Assembly: GCA_019187105.1 (NCBI GenBank)
Contig: JABAQM010000001.1
Location: 868,001 to 932,000, forward strand
Direction: 5' to 3'
Source of the DNA: Fimbriimonadaceae bacterium
GTDB taxonomy: Bacteria > Armatimonadota > Fimbriimonadia > Fimbriimonadales > Fimbriimonadaceae
Length of the DNA: 64,000 nucleotides
In this document: positions 25,191-33,631 of the stretch, one piece after another
How positions within the stretch are numbered: position 1 is the first letter of the stretch
How the letters are laid out: each line of letters starts with the position of its first letter
Program-made: the position numbers and the translations under genes
Notes under the pieces: model-generated
The model's input: the letters and a program-made list of their open reading frames with translations, nothing else
What the model was told of the DNA's origin: nothing
Databases searched by the model: none

Positions 25191-25879
25191 GACGGTACGG
25201 CGCGTATGATGGCGAAGATAATGCGGTGACTGAATTTGAGGTACTTCTCGCCTGGAGATCCGATCAGGCCAAGGATCCTCTTCGCCGCCGCTTCCGCGGT
25301 CAATGCGCCCCGAAGCTTTAGTCCGTGTGTCATTTCGGTGTCGACCGGTCCCGGCTTGACCGTCACCACGGTGACACCGAGTCTCGAAAGGCGGTTGCGA
25401 AGGGCTTCCATGTAGGTCGCTAAGGCCGCTTTGGATGCGTTGTAGACGGGCTGGCCGGCGCGGCCCCGGTCTCCTGCAACACTTCCGATCGCGACAATCG
25501 TTCCATGTCGCACGTTGCCGAACCTGATCGCGGCTTGATTGCACCAAGCAATGCAGCCAAGCAGGTTGACGTCGACCATCTTCTTGTCCTTGGCGAAGTC
25601 GTACTCCGTCTCCCCAACGCTCGGCATCACGCCGGCCGCATAGATAAGCAGGTCGAGGCCGCCCAAGTCATGTGTTATCGTCAGGAATGCATCGGGAATC
25701 TTATCGTATTCAGTGACATCCAAAGCGTACGTCAGAATGCGGTCGGACTGCATTGCTTCAAGCCGCTCTTGGCGGCGTCCGATCGCGGCCACTTTGCACC
25801 CGTTCATTGCAAGCTGGCGTGCCAATTCTTGTCCAATGCCGCTTGTAGCGCCAATCACGATGGCATGGCGGAAACTCAT
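25160..25879 (-). CDS. dprE2: DprE2-like short-chain dehydrogenase
   Basis: A 239-residue SDR with the NAD(P) motif GATSGIGQELA, the structural motif NAAG-type variant IYAAGVM, the catalytic Ser in AIGSVAGDRG and the catalytic YxxxK as YNASK. The C-terminal KYLKFSHRIIFAIIRAVPSW is hydrophobic and could associate with the membrane, as in DprE2. It would reduce the 2'-keto product of DprE1 to polyprenylphosphoryl-arabinose. The start overlaps the ubiA-like gene by 4 bp and the end overlaps dprE1 by 31 bp, so these three are one translationally coupled unit. Confidence 0.85.
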   Translation of the reverse strand: MSFRHAIVIGATSGIGQELARQLAMNGCKVAAIGRRQERLEAMQSDRILTYALDVTEYDKIPDAFLTITHDLGGLDLLIYAAGVMPSVGETEYDFAKDKKMVDVNLLGCIAWCNQAAIRFGNVRHGTIVAIGSVAGDRGRAGQPVYNASKAALATYMEALRNRLSRLGVTVVTVKPGPVDTEMTHGLKLRGALTAEAAAKRILGLIGSPGEKYLKFSHRIIFAIIRAVPSWIFRRIGPK

Positions 25880-26889
25880 CGCGCCTTTTCCAAGAAGGGG
25901 ATCTCAACGCCGCTCGTGGCAAGGAGGAGGAGGGCAATAAACAGAAGGATCGAGATGATCAGATGGGGATCCGCAAAAAGCAAGTTCTCCGGTTCGCCCC
26001 CTTCCTCATTTGCGAATACAAGAAGGGAGTAGCGCGCGATCGCATAAACGACCGGTAGCGACGTCAAGATCAGGGCAGGGTATTGGCTTGCGGTTTGGGA
26101 ATCCACCGAATAGACCGCATAGCACACCGCGGCGCCTCCGGCCGACACTCCAACCAAGTGGTCGAGCGCAGTTTGACTGTAATGGGCCAGGCTCGCCCTG
26201 CTTTCATGGGCCGCTTCTCCCTGGGAAATGAACTCGTGTCGACGCTTCGCAAACCCGAGCATAAGGGCCAGGGCGGCCGTGCAGAACAGCAGCCAACCCG
26301 AGATCGTGACCGCGATCGCAACCGCTCCGATCGCCGCCCGCAACACGAATCCCAGACAGATGATAAAAACGTCGGTAACGGCAACGTTCTTAAGCCCAAA
26401 GTTATATCCAAGCTGCAGGACAAGGTAGGTCGATAGGACGACGACGACCGCCAGCGAGATCGTCCAACCGATCGCCAGGGAGCCAATGGCGAGGATAGCG
26501 CCAAGCCCGATCGCGACTGTTTGCGGAACGGCGCCCGATGCAACCGGACGGTGGCGCTTCTTCGGGTGGCGACGGTCCTTTTCAGCGTCAAGGGCGTCGT
26601 TCAGGCAATAGGTTGCCGAGCCCGCGAGGCACATCGCGACGAACGCCAGGGCAGCCATCCTGACCTTGTCGGGAGCGTTATACGAGTGGGTCACGATGAG
26701 GGCGGCAAAGACGAGAAGATTCTTCGTCCACTGCTTGGGACGCATCAATTTCAGCAAAGACGCCAATCCCATCGGACCGCGAGAGTGTATCTCACGCTCC
26801 GCCGGTTCCACGGTTGATCCGGGAGTGGCGCTTGAGTTCGACATCGACAGCTTTATCTTCGGCAGATCATCTTCAAGACGCCGCAGCAT
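25876..26889 (-). CDS. UbiA-family decaprenyl-phosphate phosphoribosyltransferase (DPPR synthase-like)
   Basis: A UbiA-type membrane prenyltransferase with about eight or nine helices. The substrate motif NDALDAEKDRRHPKKRHRP, which coordinates Mg and pyrophosphate, and the LLKLMRPKQWTKNLLVFAAL start strongly resemble the Rv3806c group, which transfers 5-phosphoribose from PRPP to polyprenyl phosphate. The second Asp motif sits after LGYNFGLKNVAVTDVFIICL. The start is uncertain: ATG 26889 (overlapping the cysteine desulfurase by 17 bp), 26844 or 26772, none with a good ribosome site. A phosphatase for the 5-phosphate is not seen next to it. Confidence 0.88.
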   Translation of the reverse strand: MLRRLEDDLPKIKLSMSNSSATPGSTVEPAEREIHSRGPMGLASLLKLMRPKQWTKNLLVFAALIVTHSYNAPDKVRMAALAFVAMCLAGSATYCLNDALDAEKDRRHPKKRHRPVASGAVPQTVAIGLGAILAIGSLAIGWTISLAVVVVLSTYLVLQLGYNFGLKNVAVTDVFIICLGFVLRAAIGAVAIAVTISGWLLFCTAALALMLGFAKRRHEFISQGEAAHESRASLAHYSQTALDHLVGVSAGGAAVCYAVYSVDSQTASQYPALILTSLPVVYAIARYSLLVFANEEGGEPENLLFADPHLIISILLFIALLLLATSGVEIPFLEKAR

Positions 26890-28009
26890 GCTTTATTTCG
26901 TCAACCGCAAGAGACAGTCGCTTTGCGCCCTCGATCGCCTGTTCCTCGGTTGATGTCCGGCCGAACGAGAATCGGAGGGCTTCCTTTGCTTCGGATCGGG
27001 CCCAGCCCATTGCGAGCAGCACGTGACTCGGTTCCACGCTTCCGCTGCTGCAAGCAGAGCCGCTGGAAGCCGCCACGCCGGCCCGATCAAGGCGAATGAG
27101 CAGCGTTTCCGCACCGACCCCCGGAAACCGCAGGTGGGCGTGACCTGCCAGCTGTTCCGCATCGGCGGCGATCGATTCGACAAAGTCCGACCGTTGGTTT
27201 CGCAGCTCCATAAGGAACGCATCGCGGGCCATTCGGCGGTTGGCAGTGAGGTCGGGATGCCGCACGGCAACTCCAAGCCCGACAATCCCGGCGACATTCT
27301 CGGTCCCTCCTCTCAGCTCACGCTCTTGACCACCTCCCGCAATGAGCGGCTTGATCGTCGTACCTCCACGAACGGTAAGGGCTCCGACTCCCTTCGGGCC
27401 ACCGATCTTGTGTCCGCTGATGGCGATGAGGTCGGCTTCGAGCTTCGAGCACCATGCGTCCGTTCCCGCGGTCTGCACGGCATCGACGAAATGATAGGCT
27501 CCATGTTGACGGCAAGCCGATCCCACGGCGACCACGTCCGTGATCGAGCCAACCTCGTTGTTGGCGTGCATGGTGCTGACGAGCAGCACGTCGTCCTCCA
27601 TCCGATTCTCGAGCTGGTCAAGCCTCGGTCGTCCGAACGCGTCGACGTCGATCCACTCGACCCGCATCCCGATACGTTCAAGGATCGTCACGGTGCCAAG
27701 AACCGCCTGATGCTCGGCACGCGAGATGAGAATGCGGAGGCGGTCGGCCGGGGCAGCCAAGGCGACGCCAAGTATTGCCGTTACTGCTGCCTCGGTTCCA
27801 CCCGAAGTGAAGACAACTTCTCCGAACGCGCACCCAAGAGCATCAGCCACCGATTCGCGGGCCGCATCGATTGCCGCGCGGGCAGTACGGCCGGGGGCAT
27901 GAAGGCTGCTGGGGTTTCCAAACTCGTGGCCCACCCAAGGCTCCATCGCTGCCACGACCTCGGGCAGCACCGGGGTTGTCGCGGCGTGGTCGAAGAACAG
28001 CCGGTCCAC
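26873..28009 (-). CDS. iscS: Cysteine desulfurase (NifS/IscS family)
   Basis: A PLP-dependent enzyme that removes sulfur from cysteine for Fe-S clusters, tRNA thiolation or, in some bacteria, selenium delivery. Features are the N-terminal FFDHAATTP, the PLP lysine in ISGHKIGGPKG and the catalytic Cys in SSGSACSSGSVEPSHVL, a short loop typical of group I enzymes. The start is GTG at 28009. No iscU, iscA or regulator is adjacent. It is followed by the ubiA-like gene with a 17-bp overlap, so it heads an otherwise envelope-related transcript. Confidence 0.93.
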   Translation of the reverse strand: MDRLFFDHAATTPVLPEVVAAMEPWVGHEFGNPSSLHAPGRTARAAIDAARESVADALGCAFGEVVFTSGGTEAAVTAILGVALAAPADRLRILISRAEHQAVLGTVTILERIGMRVEWIDVDAFGRPRLDQLENRMEDDVLLVSTMHANNEVGSITDVVAVGSACRQHGAYHFVDAVQTAGTDAWCSKLEADLIAISGHKIGGPKGVGALTVRGGTTIKPLIAGGGQERELRGGTENVAGIVGLGVAVRHPDLTANRRMARDAFLMELRNQRSDFVESIAADAEQLAGHAHLRFPGVGAETLLIRLDRAGVAASSGSACSSGSVEPSHVLLAMGWARSEAKEALRFSFGRTSTEEQAIEGAKRLSLAVDEIKHAAAS

Positions 28010-28050
28010 GCCAAGAGTATGGCAAACGGGCCGTTTGATGCTTGCGGGGG

Positions 28051-28056
28051 TATACC
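28051..28056 (+). promoter_or_regulatory. -10-like hexamer 7 nt before fabZ start
   Basis: TATACC lies seven bases before the GTG at 28064, with no Shine-Dalgarno in between and only a weak -35. This fits a leaderless transcript for fabZ. If the later ATG at 28097 is used instead, the hexamer would be a normal promoter with a 33-nt leader. Confidence 0.35.
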
Positions 28057-28063
28057 ATCACCC

Positions 28064-28525
28064 GTGATCGATTCAGCCGTCGAAGCGCCCCTGTCGATGG
28101 AGATTCAGGAAGTCATGTCTTACCTGCCCCACCGATACCCCATGCTATTGGTGGATCGGATGCTGGAGGTCATTCCTGGCAAGCGCACCCGAGCCGTCAA
28201 GAACGTCACCATCAACGAATCGTTCTTCCAGGGGCATTATCCGGGAAGGCCGATCATGCCCGGCGTCCTGATTATCGAGGCCATGGCACAGGCCGGCTGC
28301 GTCATGCTCCTCATGGACCCGCAGTACCGCGATTCCATTCCCGTAATAGGCGCCATCGACGAGGTGAAGTTCAAGCGCCAAGTGATTCCCGGTGACCAAC
28401 TCGTGACCGATTGCGAGCTTCTTTGGATCAAGAGCAGTATCGGTCGAATCAAGGCCCAGGCGACCGTAGGCGGCCAGCTGGCGGCCCAAATGGAGCTTAC
28501 GTTCAAGCTCATGCCCAAGGAATAG
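28064..28525 (+). CDS. fabZ: 3-hydroxyacyl-ACP dehydratase FabZ
   Basis: FabZ removes water from 3-hydroxyacyl-ACP in fatty acid synthesis and is often encoded beside lpxA because both draw on the same ACP pool. The hot-dog fold shows LPHRYPMLLVDR (catalytic His), NESFFQGHYPGRPIMPGVL and IEAMAQAG, which carries the catalytic Glu. The GTG at 28064 gives 153 residues. The ATG at 28097 gives the more typical MEIQEVMSYLPHRYP start. It precedes lpxA by 3 bp. Confidence 0.95.
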   Translation: MIDSAVEAPLSMEIQEVMSYLPHRYPMLLVDRMLEVIPGKRTRAVKNVTINESFFQGHYPGRPIMPGVLIIEAMAQAGCVMLLMDPQYRDSIPVIGAIDEVKFKRQVIPGDQLVTDCELLWIKSSIGRIKAQATVGGQLAAQMELTFKLMPKE

Positions 28526-28528
28526 CCG

Positions 28529-29317
28529 GTGCCACAGATTCATCCGTCCGCGGTGGTGTCGTCCGAAGCCAAGATTGCTGACGACGTCGTGATTGGCCCC
28601 TTCTGCTTCGTCGAGGCTGCCGTCAAGATTGGCGAAGGCTGCCAGCTGGACTCACACGTGACAATCAAGGGCAACACGTCCCTTGGAAAGCGGAACTTCA
28701 TCGCGCAGGGCGCGATCCTGGGAGGAGATCCACAGGACCGAAGGTGGAAGGGCGAACCGACCTTCCTCCACATCGGCGACGATAACGTGATTCGCGAGTA
28801 TTCGACGATCCATCGCGCCACCGGCGAGGGCAAATCGACAACGGTCGGCAATCGCTGCTTCTTCATGGCCTACACCCACTTCGGCCACAACGTGACGGTC
28901 GGCAACGATGTCACCGTCGCCAATGGAGTCGGAGTATCGGGGCACGTGACTATTGAGGACATGGTCAACATCGGCGGCATGACCGGCATCCACCAGTTCG
29001 TGCGAATCGGGCGGGTAGCGATGGTTGGCGGCATGAGCCGGATCGTCCGCGATGTGCCCCCGTTCATGCTAGTGGAAGGGATGGAGCAGCAAGTCCACGA
29101 TATCAATGCGGTTGGCCTCCGACGCATCGGAATCTCACCCGAATCGCGCCTTGCCCTTCATAAGACCTGCCGCTTCCTGTTCAAGTCCCAGCTGGGCCTT
29201 TCCCACGCCATCGAAACGGTTCGCCGCGAAGTCAATGTAACCGACGAGGTTGAAGAGGTGCTTGCCTTCATGGAACGGTTGTTCCAGGGTAAGAACGGGC
29301 GCGGCGACCAGCGCTAA
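28529..29317 (+). CDS. lpxA: UDP-N-acetylglucosamine acyltransferase LpxA
   Basis: The first enzyme of lipid A synthesis, transferring a 3-hydroxyacyl chain to UDP-GlcNAc. The left-handed beta-helix is visible as hexapeptide repeats from residue 3 (IHPSAVV, IGPFCFV and onward to about 185). It includes GGDPQDRRWKGEPT and the catalytic His within AYTHFGHNVTVGNDV. The C-terminal helical cap (GISPESRLALHKTCRFLFKS) is also typical. The length of 262 is normal. GTG start, immediately after fabZ and two bases before lpxB, in one operon. It implies an outer membrane with lipid A. Confidence 0.95.
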   Translation: MPQIHPSAVVSSEAKIADDVVIGPFCFVEAAVKIGEGCQLDSHVTIKGNTSLGKRNFIAQGAILGGDPQDRRWKGEPTFLHIGDDNVIREYSTIHRATGEGKSTTVGNRCFFMAYTHFGHNVTVGNDVTVANGVGVSGHVTIEDMVNIGGMTGIHQFVRIGRVAMVGGMSRIVRDVPPFMLVEGMEQQVHDINAVGLRRIGISPESRLALHKTCRFLFKSQLGLSHAIETVRREVNVTDEVEEVLAFMERLFQGKNGRGDQR

Positions 29318-29318
29318 A

Positions 29319-30437
29319 ATGCCGCGGTTATTCATCAGCGCCGGCGAAGCTTCCGGAGACGCCTACGGTGGTGCAATCGCTTCCCTCCTTTCCAATCGAT
29401 GGACACTCCAGGCCATCGGAGGCCGTCGCCTGCGCGAAACCGGCGCGGAAGTGGTTGGCTCATCCGAGAAGTGGGGAGCGATTGGCATCGTCGAAGCGAT
29501 TCGCGTGGGTCCCCGCGTCTTAAGGGGCCTGTTATCAGCCAAGCGATGCCTCCGGACGGGCGAGCCCGGCTGGTTCATGCCGATCGACTATGGGTTTTTC
29601 AACATCCGTCTGGCCCGGGTGGCGAAGGAGGCAGGCTGGAAGGTGCTCTATTTCATTCCACCCGGTTCGTGGCGCCGGAACAAGCAGGGCGCGGACCTTC
29701 CCTCTCTCTGCGACCACATCGTGACGCCGTTCTCGTGGTCCAAGGAGATCTTGGACGCGATGGCCGCCAAGAGCGGATCACCTTGCCAAACCCATTTCTT
29801 TGGCCATCCCCTCAAGCAAATGATTGCTGACCGCCGGGCGACGTTTGCCGTTGACTCAGAGCGTGAGCGCATCGCCATCCTGCCAGGCAGCCGGCTCCAT
29901 GAGATCGCCCACAATCTGCCCGTGATCGCGCAGGCGGTGAGCGGTCTGGGACGGGAAGTGGAGTTCGCCGTTGCTTCGACGCTTACTTCCCGGGAACTTT
30001 CCGAGCTTTGGAGCCGATTGAATGCAAAGGTGCCGGCCAGCATATTTACCGAAGGGGACACCTACGGCGTCCTGCTGAGAGCAAAAGCCGGGATCGTCTG
30101 TTCGGGAACGGCGACGCTCGAAGCAGCTCTTGCCGAGTGCCCATGTACGGTTATGTATCGCGGCAGCAAAATGATGGAGATCGAGTACCGCCTTCGCAAA
30201 CCGAAGTTCGATTTTATTAGCCTTCCAAACATTCTTGCGGGAAAGATGGTGGTTCCGGAGAGGATTCAATGGGATGCGACGCCCGAGGCCGTCAGAAGCG
30301 ACCTAAAGCCGTTGCTGCATGACTCGGTCGAGCGTCAAAACCAGGTGACGGCATTTCGAGAACTGGACCGCGAACTCGGTCCTGCAGATGCGCTCAGTCG
30401 AACTGTGGAATTGATCGAATCTCTGTCGGAACGATAA
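29319..30437 (+). CDS. lpxB: Lipid-A-disaccharide synthase LpxB
   Basis: A GT19 glycosyltransferase that joins lipid X and UDP-diacylglucosamine. Diagnostic segments are MPRLFISAGEASGDAYGGAI at the start, the FFNIRLARVAKEAGWKVLYF middle, FFGHPLKQMI, ILPGSRLHEIAHNLPVIAQA and the late SGTATLEAALAECPCTVMYR. At 372 residues it is near the usual size. The MPIDYGFFN segment, where many LpxB have D-x-PDFN, is changed to ID-YGFFN. The start ATG at 29319 is two bases after the lpxA stop. No lpxI or lpxH is in the window, so the step between LpxA and LpxB must be encoded elsewhere. Confidence 0.92.
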   Translation: MPRLFISAGEASGDAYGGAIASLLSNRWTLQAIGGRRLRETGAEVVGSSEKWGAIGIVEAIRVGPRVLRGLLSAKRCLRTGEPGWFMPIDYGFFNIRLARVAKEAGWKVLYFIPPGSWRRNKQGADLPSLCDHIVTPFSWSKEILDAMAAKSGSPCQTHFFGHPLKQMIADRRATFAVDSERERIAILPGSRLHEIAHNLPVIAQAVSGLGREVEFAVASTLTSRELSELWSRLNAKVPASIFTEGDTYGVLLRAKAGIVCSGTATLEAALAECPCTVMYRGSKMMEIEYRLRKPKFDFISLPNILAGKMVVPERIQWDATPEAVRSDLKPLLHDSVERQNQVTAFRELDRELGPADALSRTVELIESLSER

Positions 30438-30506
30438 CGCGGTGGCTGTGAACCAGATAAACTCTGCAGGCTTGGCAAGGATGCAATTGGGGGCAACGGA
30501 AGGTCG

Positions 30507-31865
30507 ATGAAATCGGGGGTTTGGCTGCGGATTCTTGGCGTCACGTTTGTGATTGGCGTCGTCACCTATGCGATCACGTTTCTCTTGCCCACTCTATACT
30601 CCTCGAACCTGGTTCTCTACTTTCCTCAGAGCCAAGCCTCGAGCCCCAATAATCCGCTTGATGCACTAAGAGGGCAGCGCGGCGGAAACGATCCGACCAG
30701 CATGCCATTGCTCCGCAATGCCTTCTATTCGCCCCTCGTCGGCGCGGGAGAGCAAACCGCTGTCGGCATCCTACAGTCGCGAACGGCGATGGCGGAGGTC
30801 GTTAAGAAGCTCGATCTCGCGAGGCATTGGAAGAAGTCGGAATTCAGGGCGGTTGACGAGCTTAAGAACCGGGTTACGTTCGTTACCGAGAAGTCCGGGT
30901 TCGTGACGGTATCGGCGGACATGGAGAGCCCGAAGCTCGCTTCAGACGTCGTCGAAGCACTCTTTGCCCATCTCGAGCGGCGGTCGAAAGAACTGACGCT
31001 CAACATCAGCGCCAAGAACAGGTCCGAGGTCGAGTCGCAGCTGGAGGACCAGCGCGGTCGATTGACCGAGGCCAAGAATGCGTTGCAGGCCCAGATGCTC
31101 TCGGCCCCCGCCGCCAATATCCAGGAGATCCAGAAGATCTATTTCGACGCCTATGGCAAGCTCAATGAGGCCGTTGTTAAGGCCCAGGGCGCCAAGCGGC
31201 AGCTGAACCTCATCGAAGCGAACGCCCGAGAGCTCCTTGCCCAGGGCTCCACGTATCCGGGCAATGTCGTGGCGCTAACCGCAAACGAAAAGTCGATGCT
31301 TGAGAAGCTCATTACGGAGCTCCAAATCCGCCGACAAGCCCTCAGCGACGCCAAACAGAGTTTTACAAACGACAGCCCGGAGTTCCGCGAAGCGGCTCGC
31401 GCGGTTCAATCCGTCGAGCAGGTTGCCAAGGATGTGACCGGCAAGCAGAAGGAACTTGCCAGCAAGGGGCTCCTGCCGGCCCAAGCCCAGGCAAGGAGCG
31501 CGCTCGCTATGCTTGAAGGCGAGATTACGGCGTTTCGGAACACGGTTGACGGGTACGCGAGAATGATGCGTCAGACTCCGGCGCAGTTCATTCGGATCGA
31601 AACCGCGCGAGCGAATTTCACCAACGCGCTCACCCGCCTAGCCCAGCTTGAAGTCGATCTCGACATGGCGAAGCTTGCCGAGTCCAGGGATCCATCTCGC
31701 TTTGAGGTTGTCGACGCGCCCGTCGAGAATCCAGAATCGGTTGCGCCGCGCCGCGCCCGGATTGCCGGTGGAATCGCGCTTCTCGCCTTGCTGATCCAGA
31801 CATGGCCGCTGGTGATCCGGCGGTACGCCGAATCCGAGCGCCAGGCCGAAGCAGTTGGAGCTTAG
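30507..31865 (+). CDS. Wzz/GumC-like chain-length determinant protein
   Basis: A 452-residue inner membrane protein with one helix near each end (RILGVTFVIGVVTYAITFLL and IAGGIALLALLIQTWPLVIR) and a long periplasmic coiled coil between them (about residues 150-390). The N-terminal part has the Wzz signature of strands after the first helix (YSSNLVLYFPQS), and the Pro-rich segment before the second helix (VVDAPVENPESVAPRRARIA) is the usual link. No tyrosine kinase domain is attached. GGAAGG precedes the ATG. It probably sets chain length for the polysaccharide made by the adjacent locus; its stop codon overlaps the convergent aminotransferase stop (TTAG). Confidence 0.85.
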   Translation: MKSGVWLRILGVTFVIGVVTYAITFLLPTLYSSNLVLYFPQSQASSPNNPLDALRGQRGGNDPTSMPLLRNAFYSPLVGAGEQTAVGILQSRTAMAEVVKKLDLARHWKKSEFRAVDELKNRVTFVTEKSGFVTVSADMESPKLASDVVEALFAHLERRSKELTLNISAKNRSEVESQLEDQRGRLTEAKNALQAQMLSAPAANIQEIQKIYFDAYGKLNEAVVKAQGAKRQLNLIEANARELLAQGSTYPGNVVALTANEKSMLEKLITELQIRRQALSDAKQSFTNDSPEFREAARAVQSVEQVAKDVTGKQKELASKGLLPAQAQARSALAMLEGEITAFRNTVDGYARMMRQTPAQFIRIETARANFTNALTRLAQLEVDLDMAKLAESRDPSRFEVVDAPVENPESVAPRRARIAGGIALLALLIQTWPLVIRRYAESERQAEAVGA

Positions 31866-32989
31866 CTCGCCAAAGCTTGGCGGATGGCGTTGACCACGCG
31901 TTCCTGAGTTTGGCTTTCCATGAGCGGCCAAATCGGGAGGCTTAGAACTTCCCCGCTCAGCTGATCGGCTACCGGCAAAGGACCAAAATCATGGCCGGCA
32001 TAAACGGGCAACCGATGGATCGGAACCGGATAGTAAACGAACGTTCCGATGTTTGCTGCAGACAGCGCCTGCTGAACTTGGTCCCGCTTGCCGTTCAGGA
32101 TCCGAATGGTGTATTGGTGGAAGACATGCTCCGTGTAGTCGGCGATATTGGGCGTCGACACGCCTTCCACACCGTTTAAGAGGGCTGTGTAGCGGGCGGC
32201 AACCTCACGTCGCTTTGCATTCCACGTGTCGATGTGACGCAGCTTGATGCGCAGGATTGCCGCCTGCATCTCGTCGAGCCGCGAATTAACGCCGACCGCC
32301 TCGTTGTAATACTTCTTCTTCGCGCCGTGCACCCGCATCATCCGAACTGACTCGGCGATCGCATCCTCGTCGGTAATGAGCATTCCGCCATCGCCGAACC
32401 CACCGAGGTTCTTGGACGGAAAGAACGAGAAGGCTCCCGCGTTGCCGATGGTTCCAACCTTCTTTCCGCGATACTTGGCCCCAAACGCCTGCGCAACATC
32501 CTCCAGAACGGCCAGGCCGTGGCGAGCCGCCAACTCCATGACCGGATCCATGTCCACGGCGTGTCCGTAGATGTGAACCGGGATGATCGCCTTTGTCTTT
32601 GACGTTACATTGGATTCCAGCTGTCTGATATCGAAGTTGTAAGACTTGGGGTCGATATCGACGAGGACAGGGGTCGCGTGGAAATGACTGATCGCTTCTG
32701 TCGTGGCGAAGAAGGTGAAGGGCGTCGTAATGATCTCGTCGCCCGGCTGGATTCCGAGGGCGTGGACTCCCAGAATGAGGGCGTCGGTGCCACTGTTCAA
32801 GCCGATCGCGTGCTTGACGCCAAAATAGTCGGCAACCTCCTGTTCGAACGCCTTGACGTTCGGTCCCATGATGAACTGGCCACCTTTGACGACCGATTCG
32901 ATGGCGGCCTGCAGCTCGTCCCAGATGCTGTCGATTTCCGGCCGCGTGTCGAGGAGAGGGATTTTAGTAGGTTCGGCAATTGCGCTCAT
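31862..32989 (-). CDS. wbpE: DegT/DnrJ/EryC1 sugar aminotransferase (WbpE-like)
   Basis: A PLP enzyme that aminates nucleotide-linked keto sugars. The PLP lysine is in FFPSKNLGGFGDGG, and GLNSGTDALILGVHALGI, TPFTFFATTEAI and EDVAQAFGAKYRGKKVGTIG are family signatures. In context with the acetyltransferase, Gfo/Idh oxidoreductase and UDP-sugar dehydrogenase upstream, it most likely makes UDP-2-acetamido-3-amino-uronate, as WbpE or WlbC do. It is the last gene of a tightly overlapping six-gene operon that runs on the minus strand from 38489. Confidence 0.9.
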   Translation of the reverse strand: MSAIAEPTKIPLLDTRPEIDSIWDELQAAIESVVKGGQFIMGPNVKAFEQEVADYFGVKHAIGLNSGTDALILGVHALGIQPGDEIITTPFTFFATTEAISHFHATPVLVDIDPKSYNFDIRQLESNVTSKTKAIIPVHIYGHAVDMDPVMELAARHGLAVLEDVAQAFGAKYRGKKVGTIGNAGAFSFFPSKNLGGFGDGGMLITDEDAIAESVRMMRVHGAKKKYYNEAVGVNSRLDEMQAAILRIKLRHIDTWNAKRREVAARYTALLNGVEGVSTPNIADYTEHVFHQYTIRILNGKRDQVQQALSAANIGTFVYYPVPIHRLPVYAGHDFGPLPVADQLSGEVLSLPIWPLMESQTQERVVNAIRQALAS

Positions 32990-32995
32990 GTTTGG

Positions 32996-33631
32996 TCAAC
33001 CAGCGGAAGTCATAACGGGTTGCGTAGCGAGAGCAACCCCTTGGTTCTGAAGATAATCGATTAACTCGCGCCCCATTTCTCCAGTTCGAGCCAGGGCCTC
33101 GCGGAGACCGCTCTCGGTCTCCAATTCTTTGAGAAAGATCGGTTGGCCATCCTTGCAGGCCCAGCCGATCTGTTTGGCGGGTACGCCCGCCATCAGAGCG
33201 TAGTCCGGCACATCCTTCGTGACAACCGCGCCGGCCGCGATGAGGCAGCGCTCGCCAAGCGTGACCCCGCATACGATCGTGGCGTTGGCGCCAATGCTCG
33301 CGCCGCGCTTCACCAGCGTTGTCATATAGTCCGCGGACGTGTTGCGAGGGAATTCGCACCGCGGTATCAGGACGTTGGTAAAGACCATGCTCGGTCCACA
33401 GAACACGTAGTCTTCGAGAATCACCCCCTCATAAAGGGAGACGTTGTTCTGGATTTTGCAGTGGCTGCCGATTCGCACATTGTTCATCACCACGACGTTC
33501 TGACCAAGGACGCACTGCTCACCAATGATTGCCTTCGGCAAAACGTGGGAGAAGTGCCAGATTTTGGTACCGGCTCCGATCTGCGCCCCCGCATCCACAA
33601 AGGCCGATTCATGGACGAAGACTTCAGACAT
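32996..33631 (-). CDS. wbpD: WbpD-like UDP-amino-uronate N-acetyltransferase
   Basis: A left-handed beta-helix acyltransferase of 211 residues. Hexapeptide repeats run from [20 protein letters not shown] to about residue 160, with [20 protein letters not shown], typical of the WbpD/WlbB group that acetylates the 3-amino position. The C-terminus ends in a helix. The start at 33631 is fixed by a perfect AAGGAGGT (minus strand, 33637-33644) with 5-nt spacing. It overlaps the upstream oxidoreductase gene by 8 bp. Confidence 0.9.
   Translation of the reverse strand: MSEVFVHESAFVDAGAQIGAGTKIWHFSHVLPKAIIGEQCVLGQNVVVMNNVRIGSHCKIQNNVSLYEGVILEDYVFCGPSMVFTNVLIPRCEFPRNTSADYMTTLVKRGASIGANATIVCGVTLGERCLIAAGAVVTKDVPDYALMAGVPAKQIGWACKDGQPIFLKELETESGLREALARTGEMGRELIDYLQNQGVALATQPVMTSAG

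Noticed and set aside
25191-25547. N-terminal extension of the DprE1-like protein
   Set aside because: It overlaps dprE2 in another frame and does not resemble the family. The ATG at 25190 fits DprE1.
27023-28063. Long plus-strand open frame opposite the cysteine desulfurase
   Set aside because: The protein has no domain features and runs antisense to a well-supported gene. Only its last part (fabZ, from 28064) is real.
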